Source of the DNA: Fasciola hepatica
Taxonomy: Eukaryota > Platyhelminthes > Trematoda > Plagiorchiida > Fasciolidae
Reading direction: 5' to 3'
Assembly: GCA_948099385.1 (NCBI GenBank)
Contig: CANUEZ040000069.1
Coordinates: 496,001-560,000, forward strand
Length of the DNA: 64,000 nt
Position 1 is the first letter of the stretch. Each line of letters begins with the position of its first letter. The notes under the pieces are model-generated. The model searched no databases. It worked only from the letters and a program-made list of their open reading frames with translations, and was not told the origin of the DNA. Shown here piece by piece: positions 12,415 through 25,213 of this stretch. Made by a program: the position numbers and the translations under genes.

Positions 12415-13841
12415 ATTTTGTCTATTTAAGGAATCGTGTTGTAACAAAAGCACTTCCGATAAGCTATTGAATTTCACCTCTCTATTACTAATTAAATTAC
12501 TGAAGTTTGCTGGCCATAAGTTCCATTCGCCCTATTATGGCATGACTTGAAATCCTGGGTCATGCATTTCAAACAGAAATTTCTCTAAAGGGAATTTCAT
12601 TACGTTGTCCATCCCTAGTATTCACATATAAGAACAAAATGCCAGCAAAATGAGCAGATCTTAGTAGGAATCGACTTTTATTCATCACTGATCAAAAATT
12701 TCTGCGGTGAACTTGTCCTTCATGGTCTTCAAAGTTATTCACACCCGAAGTTTCACTAAGTTTGGACATTCAAGCTTCAGAAAAACCTGAGGATTTACCA
12801 AAATCACACTGTCACATGGTCAGTGAAAAATGTTCACTCACTTTTAAATTATCAGTGGGCATAAAACTTGATACTTTCAGCCGTGTTTGGTATAACAGAA
12901 CGAAAACAGAAAACAGAAAGCTGATAGCTAAGAAGAAATGTTGTCATTGAAAGTCCGACAAGATTTGCAAAAGTATCTATCAACGTATCATCAGGTTTAT
13001 GAATTCGACTAAACCTGTATCGAACTGAATTAAAAATTGAATTACATTTGCAATGACCTTACACTAACTGTCATCATCCTCTGTGTTGTTTACACTAGCA
13101 GCGCAGTTTTCTGTGGTAGTTTTACGTAATTCATTCATATCATAAAATCCTCGCATCTCGGACTTAATGAGCTTTGCCTTGGAACAAATTCACCACGTTG
13201 AATGAATCATGTCAAATCACCACATTTTCCTACGTGAACAATGATGTCAAGTATTTCCTTGCCGTGCCGTCGAAACAAACACTTTCATTTTCGTCGTCGT
13301 TGCCATCAAAGAGGACCGATGCGAAATATTTCAACTAGATTCTATCGAGCAAAAAAACAGTTTCAAGGTTCCAGTTGGAGGAAAGTGTGCACACTATACA
13401 AAATATAAGTTCAATATAAGTTGACATGCAGGTGCATTGATCACGCTCTAGTTAGGTTCAATAAATACTTTTATAGATAGTTGAGTTAGACTGGAGTTCA
13501 CTACTGTACCTGTATCTCACTGGTTTCTTCTAATTTCTTCAATTTGTTGCTCCGCGAGGAAGGTTTACCTGGTTTGGATTTTGCCAACTTTGGTAGAAAC
13601 GTGAATCAATGCATGAAAACTAACTGCACACTATTGGCATATTAGGGACGGGTTCGCTATGATGAATAACACGACGGGAATGAAAATTTCAACAACAACA
13701 ACTCAGATACAAGATAATTACTATGCTGAGGTTACTTTGAACAGCAGCGTTGTTTCTGGAGGTCACTACCGGTATCTTTGACCGCATTTAAAAATATGTA
13801 CAATAGATGAACTCTTCATAAACCCAGTGCATTTGTCCCAG
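12415..13841. other. No gene recognised
   Basis: AT-rich sequence without a defensible exon, repeat or RNA gene. Confidence 0.4.
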
Positions 13842-14000
13842 TTAAGCCGCATCACCGTTTCGCCAAAACTGGCAACTACCTGCACAAAGTTCTTCATAAA
13901 AATATGCACTGAATGTGACCTGTTGTGTCACAATCGTATGGGAAACGACAATCCCAATGAATCAAACCACTCTCGTCTGAAAATCGATTCTCTAGTCCAG
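13842..14000 (+). CDS. Candidate internal exon (53 codons, Cys-rich)
   Basis: The exon is bounded by a clear acceptor (GCATTTGTCCCAG) and a clear donor (GTCCAG|GTAAAAG), both phase 0. It reads LSRITVSPKLATTCTKFFIK, then ICTECDLLCHNRMGNDNPNE, then SNHSRLKIDSLVQ. Five cysteines in a short span suggest an extracellular or metal-binding segment, but I recognise no domain. The frame stays open past the donor to 14216, so the frame alone does not define the end. The gypsy remnant downstream would lie in the following intron. Confidence 0.45.
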
Positions 14001-14386
14001 GTAAAAGTACTGCCATTTCTGTTTATTGTTCCACATCAAACCATACTAGGTTTTTATCAAAAATATTTTAAGCTATCAGCATATCTATTTCAACCGGACA
14101 ATATCTGTGTTCGCACAAATAAATACGGTTTTATTCACCATCTATTAAGTTGCCTGTTTTTTCTCGGAACCAATTCCGTGAATATCAAATTTGTGTTTAG
14201 TCATATCCGGAGATGATAATGGACACCTCAAAGCTGAAGGTTTGACCGCCAATGACACTGATCCGTCGAACTATAGTTCTATTTTAATTGGAAATTACCA
14301 TCATAAAGCAGCATAATATTTAAAAGATTCCTGGTGTTATTATCCACAACTGCTCATAGTTTTGTATCAAGAAATCAACTACTTAT

Positions 14387-17223
14387 TTATTCGGTAAGCA
14401 GTATGTGCACGCTGCCACACTCCTCTCTCCTCCAAAAAACTATCCATGTTCTATGGATTCTCTCCAGATCCTCCTCCACTCCGTGATTCATTCCTGCAAT
14501 CTGTTCTTTGGGGGTGTCCACTTCAAGCCGAACTCTCTCTCCGTGGCGTGCTTTGATGGATGTCTTCTTGCCAACGCTGTAGCTCCCACCGGTGTACATC
14601 CCATTCTTCGCGGGCACACCCTATCTCATAGACTGAATAGCAGGCTTCCAAAATCAAATAAGTTTCTCTCCACTTGGGTGGAAGGTTCCGTAATCCAGGG
14701 CCGCTGTTTAGTCCCCCAAAGCGCTGCCTGTATTTTACCCGAGTGCCCACCGCGAAGGACTCTGGTTCGATTGTATTTGACAATGAGAGACCTACACTTA
14801 GCGTTCTTGAGTTTCTTTCAAGTTCTGCTGTGCTTCTGTTCTTGCCTAATAGATTTCAACTGGTCCCATCCGAAAAGATGGCCATTAACTCATTTCAGGG
14901 TCAACAGGTAATCTCACTATTCGGCCTTAGATCAACTGAATCGGAGCATATTTCGTGCTGGACTGCTTGAAGGCGCTATGCGATAGCAACAACAGCGATA
15001 TTGCCTGCTCCCAACCTCTGCCTTTTGTCACCAACCATTCCTTTGTAGCGCGGTTTTTCCGTTCTGTAAGTCCACTAGTTTGTAGATGATATGGGTTGTG
15101 CGTATCCTTCGAATTCCAAGTTTCTCCAGACATGTCCGAAATTCATCCCTCTCAGAACACGGTCCTTGGTCAGTGATGATCGATTTCCGAACCCCATAAC
15201 TGTGTACGATATGTTCCATGATGACCGTACTGACAATACTGACGCGTCGCTCAGAAAAACCAGCGGCCTTAATCCGGAGCATGATATGATCTGTCATAAC
15301 CACCATGTATTGATTGCTCTAGGTGACTTCAGAAAAAGCCCCACCAGATCAATGAACCACAAATTACCAGTCTCTGAACCGGAATCGACTGTGTTGAACA
15401 CTGAGCTGAGGGAGAGTAGGACTTGAAAAGTTGGCATCGGACACAGGCCAAGACCTGGTTCATCACATGGTTTTTTTATACTTGGCCAATACGCTCTTTG
15501 CTGAAGTAAGTCATATATTCGAATGTGGCAGGTGTGGGCCAACTCGTGACACTCTTTGGTTAGTTGTTGCGCATGTTTCGCAGGCACGACGACCACGGAC
15601 CCATTCGACCCGGACAGTCACTTCATGAGTAAAACTGCAATGTTCAGATGAAGCTGTTTCCAGGTTGGTCGCCACAGGCTGTGTTCATCGTTTGTTAGCA
15701 GTGTCTCACCACTTGCCAGTGCTTGCATCATTTTCTTCAGTTGCCAATCTCGTTGTTGTTGATCTACCAGTCTCTGAAGCCCTGCTCCTATTGCAACATG
15801 CTGACTCCCGCAGGAATCCTAATATCATGAATTGCTTCCTCAGAACGGGACAGAATATCAGTCATCTGATTGTCTGCAACAGAAATACAATCAATAGCAA
15901 AATCGAATTCCTGCAGACGAAGTGTCCATCGGGCCGGTTTGCTTCGAGGATCCCTTGTTATTTTGTTCCACTCCAAAGATTGGTGATCAATCTCGATATG
16001 AAACCATTGACCTAGCGGATACGGTCTCCGTTTTTCCAAAGCACACACGAGAGGCAAATATTCCTTTTCAGTTGCAGAATATTTTCTCTCCGCTGGTGTG
16101 AACACTCCGCTTGCGCATGCCACTACACCACTCATCGGTTCTAGCACTGCTTCGATGCCTACATCGCTGGAATCTGTACTGACCGTGAACGGCTCACCAG
16201 CGACCAGAAGCTGCAACGTGAGAAGTTCGTTTGATATTGTGCTTTGAATATTACAGAGAGCCTGACTCACCCCCGGCTCCATTTAAATTTGTGCTTGTTC
16301 TTGAGAAGCGCGTACAAAGGCTCCACGATAGATGTGAGATTTTCCACAAGTCGACGACAGCATGCAGCACAACCCAGGAACGTCTCCACGATCTTCTAGA
16401 GGTCGGTACTGGAAACTCCTTCAGTTTGACAAATTTCTCGAGAAGAGGTTGCACTTCACCGTTGCATAACTTGTGGCCCACAAGTGTGACTATCGGTCTC
16501 CCTATCTGGGAATTCGGTCCGTTTATTCTCAGTCCAGCTTCCTTCGCGCGCCTCAGCAATTTCTGCAAATGTTCAACATGTAAGTTCACCTTCCAACTGT
16601 AGACCACAATATCATCTCCGCAGACCGCAACATCTGTCAATTCTGCTAACAGCTTAGGCATAAGCAGGCGAAAGGTAAAGAGTACTGTTGATGAACCGAA
16701 CAGGCATCCTCAGAAAACGGTAATACTTGTCTTCATCAGTGAATGCTGTTTTATCTTGATCTATCTTCTTTATTGGAACTTTCCAGTATCCCGACCGCAG
16801 GTCGATAACCAAAAATATGGCAGCAGCTTGCATTATATCGAATGTCTCTGCTATCGAAGACACCGGCACGGGCTTGTGTATGGTTACGTCGTTTACACGT
16901 CGAGAATCAACACAAAATCGAAAGTTGCGATTAGGCTTTCTCCCCAACAAAACAAATAAGTCATACATGCTCCACACTTTTTCGATAAATCCTTCTTCAA
17001 GCATACTTCTCACTTGTCGCTTCACCTCATCAGCTAGATGGACGGGAATAGGACAAGGTCCATATGGTCGAAAAGTTCCAGGCTTTGCAGTTCTTTCGTG
17101 CTCCACCCACACACGAATTCCGTATGGGTCTTCATCAGTCACAAACAGCTCCGCGAATTCTTGTGTGGTCCGTTGGAGAGGACAGGACAGGACATGACAG
17201 TGTTCTAGGACGAGAGTAGGCAC
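14387..17223 (-). mobile_element. Degenerate Ty3/gypsy pol (reverse transcriptase, RNase H, integrase)
   Basis: Read from high to low coordinates, the domains follow Ty3/gypsy order. Reverse transcriptase N-part lies at 17223-16654, with FRFCVDSRRVND and the catalytic block FLVIDLRSGYWKVP. The second catalytic block is at 16661-16251, with CGDDIVVYSW where YxDD is usual. RNase H is at 16282-15788 (FTVSTDSSDVGIEAVL, KYSATEKEYLPLV, then DNQMTDILSR). The integrase zinc-binding region is at 15596-15294 (ECHELAHTCHIRIYDLL, RAYWPSIKK). The integrase core is split between 15306-15028 (YGVRKSIITDQGP) and 15133-14927. A C-terminal segment is at 14783-14523 (FAVGTRVKYRQRF). At least five frame changes or stops separate the pieces, so it is a dead copy. 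No gag, protease, LTR or primer-binding site is visible. The region is GC-richer than its neighbours, as expected of an insertion. Confidence 0.9.
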
Positions 17224-18392
17224 TAGCCTAACATGCGTCCAGATGCTTGCACTGGTAGGGTTTTAAGAAACTCCCCCGGAGCTGCAACTTCGAATTTGGT
17301 GTATTTTGATTTCAGCTTGCGTAGGTGAAAAATCTCCTCGTGCCTTCAACAGGAAAAATAGAATAAATAGATGACAATTACCAAACGTTTCACTATATAT
17401 ATCTACCAAAAATTAGTGGCTGTTTGCTGGTGTTATATTAGTACGCCGGGTTCACAATGCTACCGATTTCGCTTGCAACGGACCCACATGTCTGCTTGGA
17501 TGGTTGACGAACAATTAGTATTGAGTCAAACTTCGTGTTCAGCCGCATTCAGTGTCCTCAATAGATGGTTTGGTTGGTGTCGTGTGATAATATGAACTCC
17601 TGCAACCAGAAAATATTTTGCTTAAGTTGAACAAATTTCTTTCACAAAAATGTCGATTGCAATCACAAACGATAACATTCATAGGAAAAACATACGGTGT
17701 GATAGCGATTATATTTATGTAGCGAAATTGAGAGGCGGATAGCAGCCACTAATCCAATAACTTGTGTTCAGCAGTTGATAGAGCTTTTGACTGTGTTGAT
17801 ATGATTTGTATTGCAGTCCGAGTGGGTCAGAAATTCATTAAAAAATCATTTCATTGAGTTATTTAGATACAATGAAATTCTACGCAGAAAACTGAGAGGT
17901 AAATTCGTACATGATTTCCAATAGTCTCAATGATTTCCTACACTGGATGATCGATGATAATGAAAAATATCCCCATCTGAGGACATATTCGACAAAACAA
18001 AAAACGTCTGAATAAAATGCAGATATCTTGCGCGACAAATCAAATTCCGACTCATATTCATTTTTAAATAATAGTAGGGTTTTTCAAAGTCATGCTTTGC
18101 TTCCTGGTGGGCAACTAAGAATTCTGACGGAGAAACGGGCCAGACCAAGTTCATCGCTGAATCAGATTCAAAGAGAAAATGATCAGATTTAAAGGCTTTT
18201 CCACTCAGAAGTGAGGAAAATTAACTGGCATTTTTTTACTGGCGAGGAAATCAATTTCAGAAGACATTTCTAATCATTGATAACATTTCCAATTAGTTGT
18301 GAAAATCTACCCGTTTTCTCATTCCTAGATTAATCCGACTTTTCACTGCGAAACCTGCTCACTCAACCAACTGATCGACGAATTACTGACAG
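17224..18392. other. No gene recognised
   Basis: The first 150 bases may be leftover gypsy sequence upstream of the reverse transcriptase. The rest is AT-rich with no supported exon. Confidence 0.35.
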
Positions 18393-18630
18393 TAATTACT
18401 TGCCGTTATCTATAGTGGTTAAAGATGACAAGCTGGTGATTGATGACTTGGATACCGATTCGACTGATAATAGTCATCACCGTCATCATCCCCATTACAG
18501 CCATATCGACATGATACGTTTTGAAATGATCCAAATGGTGAAGGTCAATGGGCTCGTCGGTAATCAATCTTCACTGGCTACAGTAGCATTACTTATTAAA
18601 TCAACCATCGTCTATCAGCTGAATACGTCG
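18393..18630 (+). CDS. Candidate internal exon, His/Asp-rich
   Basis: An acceptor (ATTACTGACAG) precedes an open frame reading NYLPLSIVVKDDKLVIDDLD, then TDSTDNSHHRHHPHYSHIDM, then KSTIVYQLNTS. It ends at a donor TCG|GTATGT. Start is phase 2 and end phase 0. The acidic stretch followed by a His-rich run could bind metal, but that is speculative. The frame continues open for 117 bases past the donor. Confidence 0.4.
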
Positions 18631-21600
18631 GTATGTCTCACTATCACGTATCTGCACGTAAACAGGTTTGTGAAACGATATTCTCCACATCTGTTCTGTG
18701 ACGTCACCCAAACGGTGGTGGCACACGATTCTGATGCTTTCCCATAGTTGGCGTCTTGATGAATTACACAACATTTGTAATTAGTTATCAAAATAAAAGA
18801 GACGAAGGTGTAGCCAATCTTGGGTGGCAACAACCGACTCCTCAGTCAGCAAAGAAACCCGGCTCGTAATACCTAAAAACACTGACATCTTTTTATACGG
18901 TACAAGACCATCAGAAATGAACGTTGACTAGAAGAAATCGGGAAGACGATACCAAAACCAAAACAAGGGGGATGAGCTAAAGCGATGTCCCTAGTGAGGG
19001 CCTTATCATCAGGCATACACCATATATATTTGGCAGCGGGACAATATATCAACGCTTTCATACAATATATCCCGAATCCGGTCACTGCAAGGATTTCAAC
19101 CAGATTACTCATCATACTCATTTTTCGTCCAAACAAACAAAGACTACCAATAAAGTCATCAATCGATTGTAAATAAGGTCTTCTCGAGGCTCAGTGCGAC
19201 ACTTTTGAAATCAAAACATTAAACTGTTCTTTTTGTGGATGGTCTGCTTAGAAGAACCGCACAAAACTCTTGCTAAGTGGAAATCTATCGTTCGGAGAAA
19301 TTCTGTCAAACATATTTTTAGTCGCTGAATTTCAATTCATCCACATACGGCTTGGGAAAGGAATCATTTAGTATACTGCAAAGAAGGTCCAGCAGTACTC
19401 ACAATCGGACTTGAGCGTATCCAAGTTCGCTTCATTCATTATTTTCCCAGAGTGACTTTCTCACCTCCGATGACCATTTTATTCCAGTATATCAACGTCC
19501 GTGTAATTTCTAACATGCTATACCAACCACATAACACTGTGGATAATGTAGCTGGGCGGTTACCAAAGAATCAGTTACGGAACTGAAATCGAGTTCGCTG
19601 ACTCACCTTGAATGGGTTCCCTGATGAGCTATCTAGTATTCCGTTCACGAGAACGTCAGCCATTTAGTTCTTCATCCGCCAAAATAATCTTATAAATTTC
19701 AGCAACCTTTATTTTGTACTCTCTCTCTCTTTGTACCTCTCGAAATTCGTTATCATACCTCATAAAGCATACCTCTTTTTTGAGTTCTTTCATGTTGTCA
19801 CCGATGCTACCATTACTGCTTTTCCATCTATCACCTTCGCTGTACCATTACGATTTATTTCTCTGTAAGTTTTTGAACCAATTTAAAATGTCACACATAC
19901 TTTTCTCACCTACACAGATCTCGAGAGATCATACTACTCAAACTGTCAAAAAAGACGGACATTTTACAAGCTGCTTTATGGTTAATGGACTTCAATCTAT
20001 GATTTTTGTGTTAAAACTTAAATATGTTTTTTCTTAGAAAAGAATTACTTTGGTGACTACTTACCGCGCCATGTGTAGGGTAGGAATTTTGTAACCGCCA
20101 CAGAATAGTCGGAATTTGCACTTAACTACTCAAATGTTTAAAAGTAGACAGAACATTGAAAACCACAAAGTAGATAGCAAAGTCGAACAAACCAGTAAAT
20201 GTTGAGTGACAGTGAGGAGAATTATTGAATTTACCTGTAATGTCACTGAAATAAGGGTCCCCAAGCTCATCCCAGGTGTTACACGAAACCGGCATGTGCT
20301 TCTCATTATATTCATGTCCGTAGGAAATTCATCAAGACTGAATGTGAAACATTTGATTCGGACTCGCCTCAGCAATGGTGCTGAATGAATTTGTTCTCAT
20401 CTCATTCTCGGCGTTGGCATGAGTACTTAACTGCTTTTCACCTTTCAGAAGTATCTCTGATATTGCAAGAGTGACACTGTACTGATAGATAATTTCACTA
20501 GAGATACGAACTATCAGTGCTCGCAATCTCGAAATCCAGTAATCGTCAGTTTTGTGTCCACATAACAAAATGCAATCAAGAAATCAGTGAAGACAGTTGG
20601 TATTCAGTGAAGTGTACGCATTGTCAATGTCAATAATGCAGTTACGAGATAATTATGACGGTAATTATCAGTCAGAAGACAATGTGATGCAGAACGTGTT
20701 ATTTCCATTGTTGTGTTTGTTTGTTTGTGAATACCAGTCTGTCAGTGAACAGACAGAACACTCAGATAGTAGTGACAGCACTATCGGCTGGAACCTGAGA
20801 ACTGTAAACTAAGGCGCTCCTGGTTGGGATTACTCATCATAAAGATCCATGCACCAGGGCATCTGGGTCGGTATATGTAAGGACATGGGAACCATAACTC
20901 GAAATTAAAACCAGTTACCGTCCAGTCACCTTGGTATTTGTTCCCCTCAGTTTTATCCAACAAGCTAAGACCAAAAAGGAACAGCCGATTATTATTTCAC
21001 AAGTAGCACATTAGCTGCTTGGAACAGCTTCGAATGACACTTTTCAACATCCAGCACCTCTGAGATGAGACTCTATGAGCCCGATCAGTTTGAACATTGT
21101 CACGCAAGTATATCTCCGAATAAATTGTATCTCTGGCAGATTATATTTCGCGTCCCTCTTCTATAGGGGAAATATAAATATCTCAGTATTTGTCTCACAG
21201 ACCATAGTGGCACATTCAGTTGTGCAGTTCGGATAATGATACTTCAAACTTTGTCTCCAGATGTCAGTCAGACTTGAACCGTAGGTCGATCAGCAGACTC
21301 TTTCGTCAAAACCTAATAGTTGCCATGCTTTCAGTTCCATAGATGCGAAATTGACTTTTATGAGATACTTTCTTCAAGGTTGCTTCCTAATGTGCAAACA
21401 TGTTACCGTATAATTTTTAACAGACCCAACATTTCTTTCGGTTTGAAAATATTTAGATTCCATACTTCGTCAGAAATCCATAGTACAATCTACTTTACTT
21501 TACTTCCTAGTTGCAATCAACGTTCATACTATAACATGATCAAATAATTGCCGTTTTCTTAGACATTTTCGCTACTCGATGCAAAGGTTTTATACTGCAA

Positions 21601-22179
21601 TAGCCATATTCAAGAGAAATTAGAAGAGTTCTGGGTCGAGTTTAATCCACTAGATACTTCGGTATTTCCTTTGTTTTACCGGCTGCATATACTATATGCG
21701 GTTAGATGAGGCACATACACATCTGAACGGAATCCAATTACAAAGAATGACATCCGGAACACAAGCAGTAAAATTATTTCAAATGTGATTGATAAAAATA
21801 CAAGTGCAAATCTCAATCATTACCTAGCACGAATAAGTAAAGTAGACAACATCCATTACTTAACCGTCGTTCACCTTACACAGAAGAATTGCTTAGGAGG
21901 TGTAGGTACGTCTTCTGGGTGAGAATATATAGGAGCAATGAGGCATATTCACTGGAGAGTATTCCGCAACATCGTTGGTTTTAGATGGAGGAAGCAAGTG
22001 GGAAAGCAGAATCAAGATTGGATAAAATTATATTAAGCCGTGTATCCTGTATAACACATCATGTCAGAGCAACATCGCCGTTCAAGAAGTGTCTTTATAT
22101 TCGAATCCAAGTATGCCTCCTGATATAAGGAGTGTTTGCACCTTGCTTAATGAACTACCTGAGTATCGGTGCTCCTAAA
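18631..22179. other. No gene recognised
   Basis: AT-rich DNA with pyrimidine-rich patches (for example 19715-19860). No exon with matching splice sites, and no identified repeat. Confidence 0.4.
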
Positions 22180-23095
22180 TGTAGTGTATTATAACCATAA
22201 ACTTATCATGAATGAGCTAGGCCTGGTGTACGTGTTCATCGGTTGTTATCAGTGCGCATGTCTAAACGGAGATACGATAAATGCAATCATGTCGTGACTT
22301 AATTTTACAGCACCTGTCCGATTTACCAGCTGGATCCCGGTTGATATAATTCTCAGGTATGATTCCATTCTTCTGGCTCACTGCAATTTCTCTCCTGTGA
22401 TGTGGTGTTCGCACATTTCGTGATTCCGTTTGTTCGTTGAAGAGTATCGAGATAATATTGAGAGCCGATTATTATGACTTGTGATCAGCCACAACTGGCA
22501 GTCTTTTCCGCCTAAGTGAATGCTAAATGGGTCTGTTTATTACCTTCCTGTTAAAATTCATTTTCCAACGGTGCCAGTATTACTTTCTCCCTTTCTCCGG
22601 ATATTTGCTGGTCGATAACAAAAATAAAATACTGGCACAAATAAGGAGGATACTCCTGACTTGGATAGAGAGCACACAACTGTACGATGTTCTGCCTTGT
22701 GGAAATACACCATCCGCACAGTTAAATTGAATTCTTTTCCGAATGCAATAATAAATGCTTATAACTCAACTTCTGTCGCCCATAGTGGTTTGCACATTTA
22801 GTCCACCGATAAAGGCACCTTTTTCCCGGTTCGAGCACCATACCAATCAATTGTGCCCAGAAAACGTGTCACTTGGATTGATAGGTTGACCCGGTTTGAT
22901 AACTCATTTACAAATGGAAGGCAGCAGGATCTTTGATGTGAGGCGCACTTGTGCCAAGCCAATACAAGCAAAGTGGAACTGCTGACAGATAAACATATCC
23001 AAACAGTAGCCATATTTGGCGTTAGTGCCATGGATCGCAAATTACTTCTCCTTTGTTGTGTGGTTTCATTGGCTTTTGCATCGATCACATGATGA
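22180..23095 (-). mobile_element. Penelope-like family remnant, copy B
   Basis: Matches copy A (about 190-860) and copy C (about 54830-55510). Shared landmarks on the plus strand include GCAGCAGGATCTTTG and CCAATACAAGCAAAG. On the minus strand a frame reads LVLAWHKCASHQRSC and VNLSIQVTRFLGTIDWYG, with a related peptide in copy C (ANQSTQVTPFVGRIDEYG). The meaning of that peptide is unknown, and the segment may be untranslated. The GIY-YIG-like part seen in A and C is absent here. Confidence 0.45.
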
Positions 23096-23100
23096 CTCTA

Positions 23101-23440
23101 GTCGGACTGACTACTGATTCATGTTTGTTCGCTGACACGACTAGTCACACACAAGCATGCACTCACGTACGCACGTCACAGTGACTTGACACATGCCCCG
23201 GACGGCTTGCTCTGACCAATCCGAATGTGGCTCTGAGTCATACGTGCTTGTTGATTCGTTACGGCTGAGCGGCCCTGCTAGACTGCATTCGATCGCATGT
23301 ACTGCTTGCGCTTGCCTATAGATGATTTGTTCGTATGCCTGCTTGCTCGTTTAAGTACGTGCTTGTTGATTCGCTGATAAACGGATTTGTTACGGACGGT
23401 GTTTTCCTTTATTAACGAACACAACAGCCATGATAATTAC
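23101..23440. repeat. GC-richer insert beside copy B
   Basis: This segment is absent from copies A and C at the matching place and has a different base composition. The phrase TACGTGCTTGTTGATTCG occurs twice (about 23250 and 23356). It begins near TGATGACT and ends near CAACAGCCA, so a solo LTR with TG...CA ends is possible, but I cannot show a target-site duplication. Confidence 0.3.
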
Positions 23441-23487
23441 AGTTTATCAGACGACAGATACCGCAGGTACATCATAGAAAATATTGG

Positions 23488-23720
23488 AGGTTCTATGCTG
23501 CTGTTTCATCCATTTCAGGAATCATCAGCAGTGCACGTCTACTGAAACCTCAATGGGACTCGAACCCGAAATGGGCACTAACGAGCTGAACACCGAACCA
23601 CCAGGTCATTTAGGCTGCCTCCTAATGACCTTTTAAATTCACCATTACACAATATAGCGCCATTCCATCACTGACGTCTCGAGGGTGAAATATCACTCAC
23701 GGCACATGGGCCGACCAAGG
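23488..23720 (-). mobile_element. Ribozyme/tRNA-like SINE, degenerate copy
   Basis: On the minus strand it shows the same order as the elements at 62209-62832: a 5' region, a tRNA-like block with a box-B-like GGGTTCGAGTCCC (reverse complement of 23555-23567), then hammerhead core pieces CTGATGA (23528-23522) and GAAAC (23507-23503). The expected cleavage site and 3' strand of stem I are replaced (ACAGCAGCATAGAA in place of ACAGCTGTACAGTGC), so I predict this copy cannot cleave. It adjoins Penelope-like copy B in the same orientation. Confidence 0.7.
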
Positions 23721-24039
23721 GTTATACTTTAAAGAAAACCATTTTCGTAGTTTACATAAAGAGGCTCTCTAGTCTTTCAAATAGCCGAAGTTGTTTTTGT
23801 ACTTTCGAGAACAAGTTATGTAATCTATCATGACAACGAAGTCAACGATATTTCACCAGCAAAACCATTCTAGTCCCGAACAAATTACTCGGTCTAATGG
23901 TCTTGCACGGGTGGTCATAAGGGATGAGATTTGACAAAGTTGAATCTGCCAGGCCTAATCCCGATCCCATTCGACCTTTTTCACTCGGTGAACATTCAGC
24001 TTACCAGGATATTTTGCAATATGCCTAACTGATAACCAT

Positions 24040-25213
24040 TATATATCAAGACTGCCGAGAAATTCGGCCTATGCTCGTTCCCGGTTTGTGAGGATTCGGA
24101 CGAGATAAGGAACCGTAGAGTTTTGTAGATGTTAATTCGAGAAGGTATGGATTGAAAGGAGGAACGTGTAGAAAGAGAGATAGATCACCGTGTAGAGGGT
24201 GAACTCTATCCGCAATGATCTTGAGAGCGAACTTTTCACATGCTGCCAGGGGTAATTCGCGCCGCTTAGAGGACACTTCGGTTAAGGGTGTGACAAATAC
24301 CCGACTGATAATAAATAGATCTTGACGAAGAATTTTAAGGTCTTTCTTCATTAGGCCAGAAAAAATAGCCGAGGGACAGGAAAACACATTGATAAACGAA
24401 AAAGGGAAGTAGTAATTCGCTTCAAATTGAAATACCTTAGCTTTCATACTTGGTAAGATAGCCAGCGGGATTTGTCCATACAGTTTAAAATGTGAGACGA
24501 TCACTTCAAGATTTCATCGATATATCCTAATATTCAACAGAGCCAAATCTAGCTAGTGGTTCTGAGGAAAGGATAGATGAATCAAAAGGATAAGCCGATC
24601 GAGGAAGTCGACTATGCATTCAAAGTATTTGGACAAGTTTAAAAGTAAACCGGATCGAGCCGATAAATCCAAATATGAGGCAGATTAGTGAAAAGGTTGT
24701 AGGAATACTGGGTAACGTAAATAGCTTGACAAAGATCCACTTCAACCGCATATTCAAATAAATGTGCCGCAGAACTGGATGAAAGGTCACTAATGTAGGT
24801 GAAAAATAAATAGGGGGAAGTGACAGCTAATAGAAGCTCTCCCGAAAGGTTCACCAGGTGTTTGGAAGTTGTGAAACCTTGTCCTGTACAGAGTTCTGTT
24901 GGTAAACGAATGAGACTACCATGGTAATAAAGGTGTGGGACAGCCAAAAGCTTCCAGTTTATGAAGGAGTACCGAATAGAATAGAATCATAATTGGATGA
25001 GTAGTCTTGAAGAGTACACCTCACAGAGTTCCCTCATCCAACCTCGGATTTTAATAGATGATTGACTAAGGAAGCGGTAGCACCCATAGTGGACCCGCTC
25101 AATTTATAGGCAAACTGTAACGGGTCATCGGGCAAGTTTGGAAAATAATTTAAACGTCGAAGAATGTCACTCTGTGTGAGTATAATACCAGATGAAGTTA
25201 GAGCCACGGGATG
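24040..25213 (-). mobile_element. Degenerate non-LTR retrotransposon (CR1/L2-like reverse transcriptase)
   Basis: The minus strand carries successive reverse transcriptase motifs in broken frames. At 25213-25023 one frame reads HPVALTSSGIILTQ and later DPLQFAYKLSGSTM, as in CR1/L2-type enzymes (RPVALTS...DPLQFAYR). At 24947-24639 it reads TSPYLFFTYISDLSSSSAAH followed by LFEYAVEVDLCQA, where an intact enzyme has YADD; the catalytic aspartates are lost. At 24504-24046 a 152-codon frame carries the C-terminal region (ACEKFALKII, HPLHGDLS). Neither the endonuclease part nor clear ends are visible. The clade is my judgement; the reverse transcriptase identity is firm. Confidence 0.8.

Noticed and set aside
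14405..14911. 168-codon open frame on the plus strand, the longest in the window
   Set aside because: It lies antisense to the gypsy integrase region, starts without strong context and has no motif; the minus strand explains the composition.
15665..17197. Several plus-strand frames of 110-130 codons
   Set aside because: All are shadows of the minus-strand gypsy pol remnant.
19625..19660. CTGATGAG as a further hammerhead core
   Set aside because: No GAAA box at a suitable distance and no stem pairing.
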